Below, piece after piece: positions 5,835 through 14,098 of a DNA stretch of 14,139 nucleotides. Position 1 is the first letter of the stretch, and every line of letters starts with the position of its first letter. The position numbers and the translations under genes are program-made. Origin of the DNA: Flavobacteriaceae bacterium (GTDB lineage Bacteria > Bacteroidota > Bacteroidia > Flavobacteriales > Flavobacteriaceae); the NCBI GenBank assembly GCA_947482805.1, contig CANKLK010000042.1, positions 1 through 14,139 on the forward strand. Reading direction: 5' to 3'. The notes below the pieces were generated by a model. That model did not search any database, was not told where the DNA came from, and was given only the letters and a program-made list of their open reading frames with translations.

Positions 5835-8405
5835 TTATTTCAATGCTTCCACTTTAGCTTTTACTTCAGCTTCTGTACCTTCAAAAGTTTCAGATGTTGA
5901 AGTACCTCCTACTGTAGTTGTAACCGTAGCTTTGGCTTTACCATTTGTATTGGTAATTACAACTTTTACATTTTTCTCAGCAGTAGATGGAACCATTACG
6001 TCTTTTTTAGCACAACAATCATCTTTTTTATCAGCGATGAATTTTCCATCAGCACCATAGTGAGAAAGACAAGCTTCTTTTTGTTCAGGCGTACATTTTA
6101 ATGAATCACACATTGCAGCACATTCCTCTTTGGTCATGTCTTTGCATTTACTCATGTCACATTTGCCCATATCTTTGCACTCCATTTTCATTTCCATAGT
6201 GCATTCCATTTTTTTAGTTCCGTCTTCATTACCAGCACCTAAGATTGGAGCGATTACTAAACCAATTAGACATGTCAATTTGATTAAGATGTTCATTGAT
6301 GGTCCAGAAGTATCTTTAAATGGATCTCCAACTGTATCTCCGGTTACGGCAGCTTTGTGAGCATCAGAACCTTTGTATGTCATTTCACCGTTAATCATAA
6401 CTCCGGCTTCAAAAGATTTTTTAGCGTTGTCCCAAGCTCCACCAGCGTTGTTTTGAAACACAGCCCAAAGAACCCCTGATACTGTAACTCCGGCCATATA
6501 ACCACCTAACATTTCAGCGATAAGCATATTATTATCTCCGTAAACTAATTTACCTAAAAGTACAATAGCAATTGGGAAACCAATAGTCATAATACCAGGC
6601 AACATCATTTCGCGTAAAGCTGCTTTAGTAGAAATCTCAACACATTTGCCATATTCAGGTTTTCCGGTTCCTTCCATGATTCCAGGAATTTCTTTGAACT
6701 GACGACGTACTTCATATACCATATCCATCGCCGCTTTTCCAACAGAATTCATTGCTAATGCAGAGAAAACTACTGGTATCATTCCGCCAACAAATAACAT
6801 GGCTAATACTGGAGCTTTGAAAATATTGATCCCATCAATTCCTGTAAACGTTACATAAGCAGCAAATAAAGCTAAAGAAGTCAATGCAGCAGAAGCGATC
6901 GCAAATCCTTTTCCTGTAGCCGCTGTTGTATTTCCAACTGAATCTAAAATGTCTGTACGAGTACGAACTTCTTTTGGTAATTCACTCATTTCAGCTATAC
7001 CACCAGCGTTATCAGAGATAGGTCCGAAAGCGTCGATTGCTAACTGCATCGCTGTTGTAGCCATCATTGCAGAAGCAGCCAAAGCCACACCATAGAAACC
7101 AGCTAAAGCATAAGTTGACCAAATTGCTCCAGCAAATAATAATACGGTAGGGAAAGTAGAAATCATTCCGGTTGCTAAACCAGCAATTACATTTGTTCCT
7201 GCACCTGTTGATGATTTTTGTACGATTGCCAATACTGGTTTTGTACCCAATCCTGTATAATATTCAGTAACTGATGAAATAGCTCCACCAACAAATAATC
7301 CTATTAAAGAAGCGTAGAAAACTCTCATTGAAGAAATATCTTGTAATCCTTCACCGAAGAATGACATTTTCATAGTTTCAGGCAACATATGAGTAACCAA
7401 AAAGAAACAAGCAACTGCAGTTAAAACGATAGAAACCCAGTTACCGATGTTTAATGCTTTTTGAACCTGAGCTTCTTTTGCATCATCGCTAGAAATTTTT
7501 ACTAGCATTGTTCCAATGATTGAGAATAAGATTCCAAAACCAGCAATTGCCATTGGCAATAAGATTGGTCCAATTCCACCGAAAGCATCTTCAATTTTTC
7601 CGCCCATATCTTTGATAACATAATTACCAAGAACCATAGCAGCTAAAACAGTTGCTACATAAGAACCGAATAAATCAGCTCCCATTCCGGCAACGTCACC
7701 AACGTTATCACCAACATTATCTGCAATTGTTGCAGGATTACGTGGATCATCTTCTGGAATTCCTGCTTCTACTTTACCAACTAAGTCGGCACCAACGTCA
7801 GCTGCTTTAGTATATATACCACCACCAACACGCGCAAACAAAGCGATAGATTCAGCTCCAAGAGAGAAACCAGCTAATGTTTCAAGAACAACAGTCATGT
7901 CTTCAGTATTTGTCCAAACACCGCCCATGAATTTTTGAAATAATATAATGAAGAATCCAGTTAAACCTAAAACAGCTAATCCGGCAACTCCTAATCCCAT
8001 TACAGTTCCACCACCAAAAGAAACTTTCAGTGCTTGAGGCAAACTTGTACGAGCCGCTTGAGTTGTTCTTACGTTAGTTTTTGTTGCGATTTTCATTCCC
8101 ATATTTCCAGCTAAAGCTGAAAAGAAAGCACCGAAAACAAATGCAATAACAATTAATAAATGCGTTTTAACTCCCGGTAAAAATGTAATTCCTGCTAAAA
8201 CAACACTCGAAATAACCACAAAAATTGCTAATAATCTGTACTCTGCTTTTAGGAAAGCTAGAGCACCTTCGTAGATGTAATCTGAAATCTCTTTCATTTT
8301 ACCATCTCCGGCGTCTTGTTTTAATACCCAAGCTCTTTTGATTGCCATAAAAGCCAATCCAATTAGCGCCATAACTATTGGCACATAAATCATGTATGAT
8401 TCCAT
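5835..8405 (-). CDS. hppA: K+-dependent-type membrane pyrophosphatase with Cys/Met-rich C-terminal tail
   Basis: An 856-residue polytopic membrane protein that couples pyrophosphate hydrolysis to H+ or Na+ pumping. Many hydrophobic helices cover residues 1-724. Catalytic motifs are intact: KVEAGIPEDDPRNPATIADN (211-230), continuing with VGDNVGDVAG (231-240); DAFGPISDNAGG (458-469); NNAGGAWDNAKK (652-663); and GDTVGDPFKDTSGPS (689-703). The GNTTAATGKG segment (491-500) has Ala495 and Gly498, the K+-dependent pattern; K+-independent enzymes have Lys and usually Thr there. Whether H+ or Na+ is pumped is not decided. Residues 725-856 are an extra tail with ten Cys in about 65 residues, followed by a Thr/Val/Lys-rich domain. 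The frame extends to 8471, but the ATG at 8405 is chosen: it begins a normal N-terminal helix and the promoter at 8439-8471 would lie inside the longer frame. Confidence 0.95.
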   Translation of the reverse strand: MESYMIYVPIVMALIGLAFMAIKRAWVLKQDAGDGKMKEISDYIYEGALAFLKAEYRLLAIFVVISSVVLAGITFLPGVKTHLLIVIAFVFGAFFSALAGNMGMKIATKTNVRTTQAARTSLPQALKVSFGGGTVMGLGVAGLAVLGLTGFFIILFQKFMGGVWTNTEDMTVVLETLAGFSLGAESIALFARVGGGIYTKAADVGADLVGKVEAGIPEDDPRNPATIADNVGDNVGDVAGMGADLFGSYVATVLAAMVLGNYVIKDMGGKIEDAFGGIGPILLPMAIAGFGILFSIIGTMLVKISSDDAKEAQVQKALNIGNWVSIVLTAVACFFLVTHMLPETMKMSFFGEGLQDISSMRVFYASLIGLFVGGAISSVTEYYTGLGTKPVLAIVQKSSTGAGTNVIAGLATGMISTFPTVLLFAGAIWSTYALAGFYGVALAASAMMATTAMQLAIDAFGPISDNAGGIAEMSELPKEVRTRTDILDSVGNTTAATGKGFAIASAALTSLALFAAYVTFTGIDGINIFKAPVLAMLFVGGMIPVVFSALAMNSVGKAAMDMVYEVRRQFKEIPGIMEGTGKPEYGKCVEISTKAALREMMLPGIMTIGFPIAIVLLGKLVYGDNNMLIAEMLGGYMAGVTVSGVLWAVFQNNAGGAWDNAKKSFEAGVMINGEMTYKGSDAHKAAVTGDTVGDPFKDTSGPSMNILIKLTCLIGLVIAPILGAGNEDGTKKMECTMEMKMECKDMGKCDMSKCKDMTKEECAAMCDSLKCTPEQKEACLSHYGADGKFIADKKDDCCAKKDVMVPSTAEKNVKVVITNTNGKAKATVTTTVGGTSTSETFEGTEAEVKAKVEALK

Positions 8406-8438
8406 AAATATAATTTTTGTTATAAATTTTATCGGTCG

Positions 8439-8471
8439 CAAAAGTAACAAAACTTTAACAAATAAAAACAA
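8439..8471 (-). promoter_or_regulatory. Promoter of the pyrophosphatase gene
   Basis: On the minus strand TTG (8471-8469) is followed after 22 bases by TACTTTTG (8446-8439), a perfect TAnnTTTG -7 element. The arrangement fits the Bacteroidota primary sigma factor consensus. Transcription would start near 8433, giving a leader of about 28 bases before the ATG at 8405. Confidence 0.6.
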
Positions 8472-8554
8472 TATAATTTGCGAATATTAGATACGGTCTT
8501 TTCAAATAAACCAAAGACTTGCGATTTCTATCCTACAATAAAAATATAATTTGC
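8458..8554. repeat. Imperfect direct repeat between the thioredoxin-like and pyrophosphatase genes
   Basis: ATATAATTTGC occurs exactly at 8471-8481 and 8544-8554, each preceded by a similar AATAAAAA stretch, so the full copies are about 8458-8481 and 8536-8554. The first copy touches the -33 element of the pyrophosphatase promoter. The sequence is AT-rich and chance similarity is possible. Confidence 0.35.
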
Positions 8555-8563
8555 ATTACGTTT

Positions 8564-10078
8564 TTATTTTTCCAAATCTAAAAGAAAAGGTTTGATTTTA
8601 TCAACAGGTATTTTTTTAACTTTTATAACTTTATTCTCGTCTAGAATATAAATAACAGGAGTTGTTCGAACTTCATACTTGTCTAAAACATTATTATTAT
8701 ATGCTCCGTCATATACATTTATCCAATCAAGTTTATTATCGTTAATGTATTTTATGTATTTATCTACTTCATGATAAACATAAACCGAAAAGACTTTAAC
8801 GTCTTTGTTTTCTTTTTGAAATTCATGATAAAGATTTAATAGTTTTGGAATTTCTGTTTTGCAATGATTACAATCAACGTCCCAAAAAGCAACAATTAAG
8901 TATTTTGCTTGAATAGAATTCATTTTTAAATACATATTATTTAATTCTTTTTGTTTGCTGTAAAACAATTTAGTGAGATCATCACTTGTCTTCACATTTT
9001 CAAAACCCATTTGAGCTATTTTATCCCTATCCGTTGCTTTTATCATTGCTAAATCAGGAGCTATTTTACCTACTTGCAAGGGTCTTATTTTTTCAGCACG
9101 CTTGATAATTCTATCTATTTCACTTTGATCTTTATAAAAAAGGTTAGCTTTTCCGCTTTTAAAATAAGTGTCAACAAGATGCATTAAAACTTTATCAAAC
9201 CCCATAGATGCAAGCTCATATTTATTAACTAAATGATCTAATAATAGTTTAGTTAATCTTGGATTTACCTTCGTTTTGTTAATGAATTTATCAATTTCAA
9301 CTGAAACAGAATCTATATCAAATGGTACTACATTATCAAAATAATTATTGACTTTGCCGACAAAAAACTGGTTTCTACAAATGGCATCATCTTTAAAATT
9401 AACATTATCCCAATAGTGGTTTCTATAATACTTTCTTACCAAAAGACTATCAGGTCTTCCATTAGATGAATTTGGAATTTCTCTTAAGGAGCGATCAATT
9501 TTTAGATTAATAACATCCGCAATATAAGTTCCTTTATTTTGGTTAATAAAGTTTTCTTCATAGTTATAGATGTCATTCATAACTGATTTAAATTTTGGAC
9601 TTACCACAGCTAATGAATCTTTTTTAGACAATCCTTTTCCTAAAGCACAGATTTCTTTAAGAGCTATATTTTGTTTTATGGAATATTTTATATACGTAAA
9701 AAAATCATTTTCTAATTTTGAATTGAGAGCAACAGCACCTTTTAAATAATTTTCGGAATCATCACTTTTTAACTCTAATTTTTGAGTAGATTCATCGATA
9801 AAAAAATCCAAATAACTTTTTTTGTCTTTACCATTTAAAGAGTAAAGTCCTGTTTTCAATTTTCCTTTTCCCTTAAAAATTATTTTATCATTTTTCACAC
9901 CATGACAAGTGGCGGCTGTTATTTTATTACCAAACTCATAATAGTTAAGATAAGCAACGGTATCTTTATAATTTTTAAGTTGAATGCTAATCTCATAATT
10001 TGGAGCCGCTTTTGAAGATTGAGCATTTGAAGTAAGAGACAAACAAAACATGAAAAGTAAAAAAAGTGCTTTTTTCAT
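8564..10078 (-). CDS. TlpA-like thioredoxin-fold protein with DUF4369/DUF5106-type N-terminal region
   Basis: A 504-residue exported protein. Residues 1-20 are a signal peptide (MKKALFLLFMFCLSLTSNAQ). Residues about 28-115 look like a DUF4369-type beta domain (ISIQLKNYKDTVAYL, GLYSLNG). A long helical middle region (about 120-330) matches the style of DUF5106 proteins. Residues about 337-504 form a thioredoxin fold with the active site WDVDCNHC (Cys403 and Cys406) and the cis-proline loop RTTPVIYIL (Pro474). It probably acts as a periplasmic thiol-disulfide reductase, or in another role using the redox-active pair; its target is unknown. The frame extends to an ATG at 10126, but 10078 gives the signal peptide directly. 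It is the middle gene of three minus-strand genes, 182 bases from the upstream one, and is not clearly in an operon with either. Confidence 0.88.
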   Translation of the reverse strand: MKKALFLLFMFCLSLTSNAQSSKAAPNYEISIQLKNYKDTVAYLNYYEFGNKITAATCHGVKNDKIIFKGKGKLKTGLYSLNGKDKKSYLDFFIDESTQKLELKSDDSENYLKGAVALNSKLENDFFTYIKYSIKQNIALKEICALGKGLSKKDSLAVVSPKFKSVMNDIYNYEENFINQNKGTYIADVINLKIDRSLREIPNSSNGRPDSLLVRKYYRNHYWDNVNFKDDAICRNQFFVGKVNNYFDNVVPFDIDSVSVEIDKFINKTKVNPRLTKLLLDHLVNKYELASMGFDKVLMHLVDTYFKSGKANLFYKDQSEIDRIIKRAEKIRPLQVGKIAPDLAMIKATDRDKIAQMGFENVKTSDDLTKLFYSKQKELNNMYLKMNSIQAKYLIVAFWDVDCNHCKTEIPKLLNLYHEFQKENKDVKVFSVYVYHEVDKYIKYINDNKLDWINVYDGAYNNNVLDKYEVRTTPVIYILDENKVIKVKKIPVDKIKPFLLDLEK

Positions 10079-10260
10079 AAGGTGAAAAGGTTGGTAAATC
10101 AATTTATAAGAATGCTCAAATTTCATATTTTTTTTGAGATATAAAAAATCAAATCAATTAATAATTACTTAAAAAAATATATGCTTTTTAAGTTTCTCTT
10201 TTTCGTTCTAAAATATGATAATGCTTATAAATAAAGGAAGCATGTAATGCTAATTGCATT

Positions 10261-12750
10261 TTAAAAGTAAAATCCAAAAGACCCTTTGATCGTAAAATTA
10301 CTCGTTTCAGGAATATCTCTGTAATTTCCTCTCCAGGCAAAATCAAGTCGAAACACTTTAAATATATTTCCAATTCCGGCACTATATTCCCAATACGGTT
10401 TTTCGGGAGCTTGATAAATCAACCCTGAAGCATTTATTGCTACGTTTTCATCCGAAACGGTGCCGTAGACTCCTCTTACGCCTATAATTTCTCTTAGATT
10501 CAGTTTTCTCAAATAGGGGATTCGGGCAAATATTTTACCCTGAAAATTATGTTCCCACTGTAAAGTAGCATATTGATCGGCCACAAACTCGTAGAAATTT
10601 AGATTACTAAAGGTATTGTCAATAATAAATAATGTTTGGTTTCCTGGAACTACACTCATTAAACCCAACGGCACTTTTCCAAATGTTTTTCCTAATTCCA
10701 TGGTGAAATTAGAGCGTCCAATTGCTTCAATGACAACCGGTTGTTTGTAGTATAACTGGATTTTTTGATAATCAAAATCACTATTAATAAACCCTTTAAA
10801 CCCTTGTCCGTAATTGATAAAAATTCTACTAAACGGCGAATCAATGTCTCTTCTTTCTACGCCATATCCAATAGTTTTTTTCTTTGGAGTCATTTCAATT
10901 TGAATATTTAATTCCGATTGCGTTACTTCACTTTTTGTGTTTGTTAGTGTAGCATCAGTAAAATAATCCAACTTAAAAGTATCTGATGCTGATTCCAAAG
11001 TTCTATAGGAGAACCCTAATTGAAAGGTTACATTTTTAATAGGTTCAATCTCTGCTGCTAAAGTGGTCAAATTAATGCTGGTCAATTTACCATTCGCACC
11101 AGTTGTAAAAAGACCAGACGATGCATAACTTCTCCCCAAAACATCATTAGTAGTTGTTAAACTAGCACCTATTTGTTCTACATCTCTTCTATTTCCTCCT
11201 GAAAGAATAATTCTATTTTTTTTATCTATCATCCATTTACCGGAAATGCCATATTTAAATTTATTATCCTCAAATCCATATGCTGTATAACCTTGGATGC
11301 GCCACAAATCATTTGGCCCAAAATAAGTCCTTCCTCCTGCTCTTAAACGCCATCCTTCAACTTCATTAAAACCAACCGTTGAAAATATCGGCCCATAATC
11401 TAAATGCCATTTTGGAATTTCTATATAACCACTCCCTAAAATAGATACTAAACTATATAATCGTTTGAATCTTTTAACCGTTTTGAGAGTGTCAATCATT
11501 GCATAGATCTTTCTCTCGTCTTTGTTTAGCTTTTCGAATCGATTTTCATCCCAATAATCATCTGATCGGGCATAAACAGCATTGTCAATATAATTGATTT
11601 CATCTTTATAGAATTTATCAGGTTTTTTTTCATTAAACTTAAAATTTCTATATAATGTGGTACGTTTTCCATAAACCCCTTTCGACTCCTCTTTCTTTCT
11701 CAAAGCGAAGTCAGACATCATATAATCTCTGGTTGGCAAGAAAACAGAATCATTCAGCACTTCGAATTCTTGCTCTAAATAAATGTCTTTTACCCAGTTG
11801 ATGTTGGCGCTTTTGGTGATTGCCATAGTAATTTTCTTGATGGCAAAAGTGGTATCGTTTACCCAAAAATCTCCTTTAAAAGTCAATTCGTTTTTACGTC
11901 TGGGATAAAAAACAATGTTATAGCACAACTTGTTATCGATGACTGCTGTATCCGCTAAAACATAATTATACACATCAATTCCTGTCTTGGATAATGGACT
12001 TGTGAAACTTTTATCAAATAAATTTAGATAGTTATCGTAGATATCATAATCGTTATACAAATCTTTGATAAACATATTTACGCCATTACCACTTCCTAAA
12101 CCCGAATTTTTGTTGGCTTTTAGGATTTCCTTTGATCTTTTATTTTCATTATCACCATAAAAATCCGTTAAAGATTCATTGATAAATATTGGCAAATAGG
12201 TTTTCCCCGTAACGCTGGAAGTATCTACATTTTTGAAAACGAACTCCATTCCCTTGAAAATTTTACTTTTCATAAAAGCACTATCAATAGTGTTCATATC
12301 AAATTCTACTTTTTCGTATTTTTCATATTGATATTGCTTGAACATTTTTAATCCATTCTTTCTTCTTCTTTCCCAAATTTTTCGAAGAATATCCAAGGCA
12401 GGATTGCTCTTTTTGGAAGTTTTACCAGCAAAAATTTTGACCTCTTTTAAAGTGTTGCCTTCTGTTAGAATTACTTTGAAATCAAAGTTTACTAATTTGG
12501 GCAATTTGACAATTTTATCCGGAAATCCTGTAAAAGAAACTATTAATTCAGAATAATTATTGGGAGATTCAATATAAAATCTACCATCTTCATTAGAAAC
12601 AACACCAGTATTGGAACCCTTAAATACTATATTGGCATAAGGAATGGGTTGATTTGAATTATCTAGTACTATACCACTTACTTTAGTTTGACCAAAGCCG
12701 TCATATATTAAAGCAAAAAAAACAACAATTAGAATAAATAATTTTTTCAT
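10261..12750 (-). CDS. DUF5686 family outer membrane protein with carboxypeptidase-regulatory-like domain
   Basis: An 829-residue exported protein. Residues 1-21 are a signal peptide ending in GFGQ. Residues about 22-95 form a CarboxypepD_reg-like domain (VSGIVLDNSNQPIPYANIVF, then VVSNEDGRFYI). After a linker comes the DUF5686 region, starting around the PALDILRKIWERRRKNGLKM segment and continuing through beta-strand-rich sequence to an aromatic C-terminus (TIKGSFGFYF), which looks like an outer membrane insertion signal. The family is widespread in Bacteroidota and its role is not established. The ATG at 12750 starts the signal peptide, with TTTTTTTTGCC in front and no Shine-Dalgarno. The pdhB terminator hairpin ends just upstream and a -7-like element overlaps it (see 12789-12796). 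Confidence 0.9.
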   Translation of the reverse strand: MKKLFILIVVFFALIYDGFGQTKVSGIVLDNSNQPIPYANIVFKGSNTGVVSNEDGRFYIESPNNYSELIVSFTGFPDKIVKLPKLVNFDFKVILTEGNTLKEVKIFAGKTSKKSNPALDILRKIWERRRKNGLKMFKQYQYEKYEKVEFDMNTIDSAFMKSKIFKGMEFVFKNVDTSSVTGKTYLPIFINESLTDFYGDNENKRSKEILKANKNSGLGSGNGVNMFIKDLYNDYDIYDNYLNLFDKSFTSPLSKTGIDVYNYVLADTAVIDNKLCYNIVFYPRRKNELTFKGDFWVNDTTFAIKKITMAITKSANINWVKDIYLEQEFEVLNDSVFLPTRDYMMSDFALRKKEESKGVYGKRTTLYRNFKFNEKKPDKFYKDEINYIDNAVYARSDDYWDENRFEKLNKDERKIYAMIDTLKTVKRFKRLYSLVSILGSGYIEIPKWHLDYGPIFSTVGFNEVEGWRLRAGGRTYFGPNDLWRIQGYTAYGFEDNKFKYGISGKWMIDKKNRIILSGGNRRDVEQIGASLTTTNDVLGRSYASSGLFTTGANGKLTSINLTTLAAEIEPIKNVTFQLGFSYRTLESASDTFKLDYFTDATLTNTKSEVTQSELNIQIEMTPKKKTIGYGVERRDIDSPFSRIFINYGQGFKGFINSDFDYQKIQLYYKQPVVIEAIGRSNFTMELGKTFGKVPLGLMSVVPGNQTLFIIDNTFSNLNFYEFVADQYATLQWEHNFQGKIFARIPYLRKLNLREIIGVRGVYGTVSDENVAINASGLIYQAPEKPYWEYSAGIGNIFKVFRLDFAWRGNYRDIPETSNFTIKGSFGFYF

Positions 12751-12753
12751 GGC

Positions 12754-12788
12754 AAAAAAAACTTCATCAAAATATTCTGATGAAGTTT
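12754..12788 (-). terminator. Intrinsic terminator after pdhB
   Basis: On the minus strand AAACTTCATCA (12788-12778) pairs perfectly with TGATGAAGTTT (12769-12759) around an eight-base loop, and the T run continues to 12754 (eight Ts in all). It ends only three bases before the DUF5686 start codon. Confidence 0.8.
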
Positions 12789-12796
12789 CAAATATA
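12789..12796 (-). promoter_or_regulatory. Promoter -7 element for the DUF5686 gene, abutting the terminator
   Basis: The minus strand reads TATATTTG, a perfect TAnnTTTG match, immediately before the hairpin at 12788. A start site at about 12784-12780 would fall inside the first arm of that hairpin. No clear -33 TTG was found at the usual spacing. Confidence 0.4.
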
Positions 12797-12860
12797 GGGA
12801 TTTAGATAACTAGATTTTTCGATTTTTGGATAACTTCTAACAATCTAAAAATGTAACAAT

Positions 12861-13838
12861 CTATTTATAAGTTACTTTTTTTACAGCTTTAATAACATCT
12901 TCTGCGTTTGGCAACCATTCTTTTAATAAAGTTGGTGAATAAGGCGCAGGTGTATCAGCAGTTGTGATTCTTTGAATTGGCGCATCCAAATAATCAAAAG
13001 CTCTTTCCTGAATAATATAGGTGATTTCAGAAGCTACACTAGCAAATGGCCAGGCTTCTTCTAAAACTACTAATCTATTTGTTTTTTTAACCGAAGTGAT
13101 AATAGCATCATAATCCATCGGGCGAACCGTTCTCAAATCGATGATTTCGCATGAGATTCCTTCTTTGGCTAATTCATCCGCAGCGATAAAAGCTTCTTTG
13201 ATGATTTTTCCAAAAGAAACAATCGTTACGTCTGTACCTTCTCTTTTTATATCGGCAACGCCAAGCGGAATTGTATATTCTCCTTCTGGCACTTCGCCTT
13301 TGTCACCATACATTTGTTCCGATTCCATAAAAATAACCGGATCGTTATCGCGAATAGCAGCTTTTAATAAACCTTTGGCATCATAAACTGTTGATGGCAC
13401 CACTACTTTTAGACCTGGAGTATTAGCAAACCAGTTTTCGAAAGCTTGTGAATGAGTTGCTCCCAATTGTCCGGCAGAAGCTGTCGGTCCACGAAATACC
13501 ATTGGCATTGGAAATTGTCCAGCCGACATTTGACGCATTTTAGCAGCATTATTTATTATTTGATCTATACCAACTAAGGAAAAATTGAAAGTCATGTATT
13601 CTACAATCGGACGACAACCGTTCATGGCTGAACCTACTGCAATTCCGGCGAAACCAAGTTCAGCAATAGGTGTGTCGATTACTCTTTTTGGTCCAAACTC
13701 GTCTAACATTCCTTTAGAAGCTTTGTAAGCACCGTTATATTCAGCAACTTCTTCTCCCATTAAATACACCGATTCATCTCGACGCATTTCTTCACTCATC
13801 GCTTCGGCTATTGCTTCTCTAAATTGTATTGTTCTCAT
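12861..13838 (-). CDS. pdhB: Pyruvate dehydrogenase E1 component, beta subunit
   Basis: A 325-residue cytoplasmic subunit that, with E1 alpha, decarboxylates pyruvate with thiamine diphosphate and passes the acetyl group to the lipoyl E2. The N-terminal pyrimidine-binding domain has MRTIQFREAIAEAMSEEM, GEEVAEYNGAYKASKGM and DTPIAELGFAG; Glu60 matches the cofactor-activating glutamate. FRGPTASAGQLGATHSQ follows, and the C-terminal transketolase-like domain runs from about 195 (TDVTIVSFGK, DLRTVRPMD, VLEEAWPFAS). Length is normal for a stand-alone beta subunit. A 2-oxoisovalerate dehydrogenase beta subunit is the main alternative but is less likely on the overall sequence. An AGGAG at 13845-13841 lies only two bases before the ATG. 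The E1 alpha and E2 genes are not next to it in the window, and a terminator closes the gene. Confidence 0.94.
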   Translation of the reverse strand: MRTIQFREAIAEAMSEEMRRDESVYLMGEEVAEYNGAYKASKGMLDEFGPKRVIDTPIAELGFAGIAVGSAMNGCRPIVEYMTFNFSLVGIDQIINNAAKMRQMSAGQFPMPMVFRGPTASAGQLGATHSQAFENWFANTPGLKVVVPSTVYDAKGLLKAAIRDNDPVIFMESEQMYGDKGEVPEGEYTIPLGVADIKREGTDVTIVSFGKIIKEAFIAADELAKEGISCEIIDLRTVRPMDYDAIITSVKKTNRLVVLEEAWPFASVASEITYIIQERAFDYLDAPIQRITTADTPAPYSPTLLKEWLPNAEDVIKAVKKVTYK

Positions 13839-13858
13839 AACTCCTGTTTTTTTGTTAT

Positions 13859-13876
13859 CCCGAGCTTAGTCGAGGG
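13859..13876. repeat. REP-like short palindrome in the pdhB leader
   Basis: CCCGAG (13859-13864) faces CGAGGG (13871-13876) around CTTAGT. CCC pairs with GGG, the central GA/GA would form a tandem sheared mismatch, and G pairs with C. This is the layout of the dispersed CCC(T)GAGC..GTCGA(A)GGG palindromes I recall from Bacteroidota and other bacteria. It is 21-38 bases upstream of the pdhB start codon, so it would be in the mRNA leader. Confidence 0.55.
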
Positions 13877-13889
13877 AAATTTTGAATGG

Positions 13890-13897
13890 CAAAAATA
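13890..13897 (-). promoter_or_regulatory. Promoter -7 element for pdhB
   Basis: The minus strand reads TATTTTTG, a perfect TAnnTTTG match, 52 bases before the pdhB ATG. The -33 region is T-rich (TGTTTTTT) without a clean TTG. A start near 13884 would put the REP-like palindrome at the beginning of the transcript. Confidence 0.4.
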
Positions 13898-14058
13898 AAA
13901 ATTAAAAACGATTAAAAAACATATTTAAGTTATAAATCATCTAACTTAGTAGTACAAATAATTGAATAGAAAGGATTCACTTTATTTATGCTTTACGAAA
14001 TCGATATAATAGTGAAAATATGTCATGTGCGCATAAGTTATTATTCAAAATAATATTC

Positions 14059-14066
14059 TAATTTTG
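14059..14066 (+). promoter_or_regulatory. Promoter -7 element for etfB
   Basis: TAATTTTG matches TAnnTTTG perfectly, 32 bases before the etfB ATG, implying a start near 14072 and a leader of about 27 bases. The -33 region (AGTTATT, about 14036-14042) is a weak match. Confidence 0.45.
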
Positions 14067-14098
14067 TGCTTCGAAATTTTCAACAAAACTAAATACTT

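Noticed and set aside
10167..10260. Inverted repeats (10167-10193 and 10246-10260) after the DUF5686 gene
   Set aside because: Stems are AT-rich or only five pairs and no T run follows in the gene's direction, so they are not called as a terminator.
10188..10382. 64-residue minus-strand frame at the DUF5686 3' end
   Set aside because: It lies mostly inside the DUF5686 gene in another frame and has no signal or domain; the DUF5686 frame is clearly the coding one.
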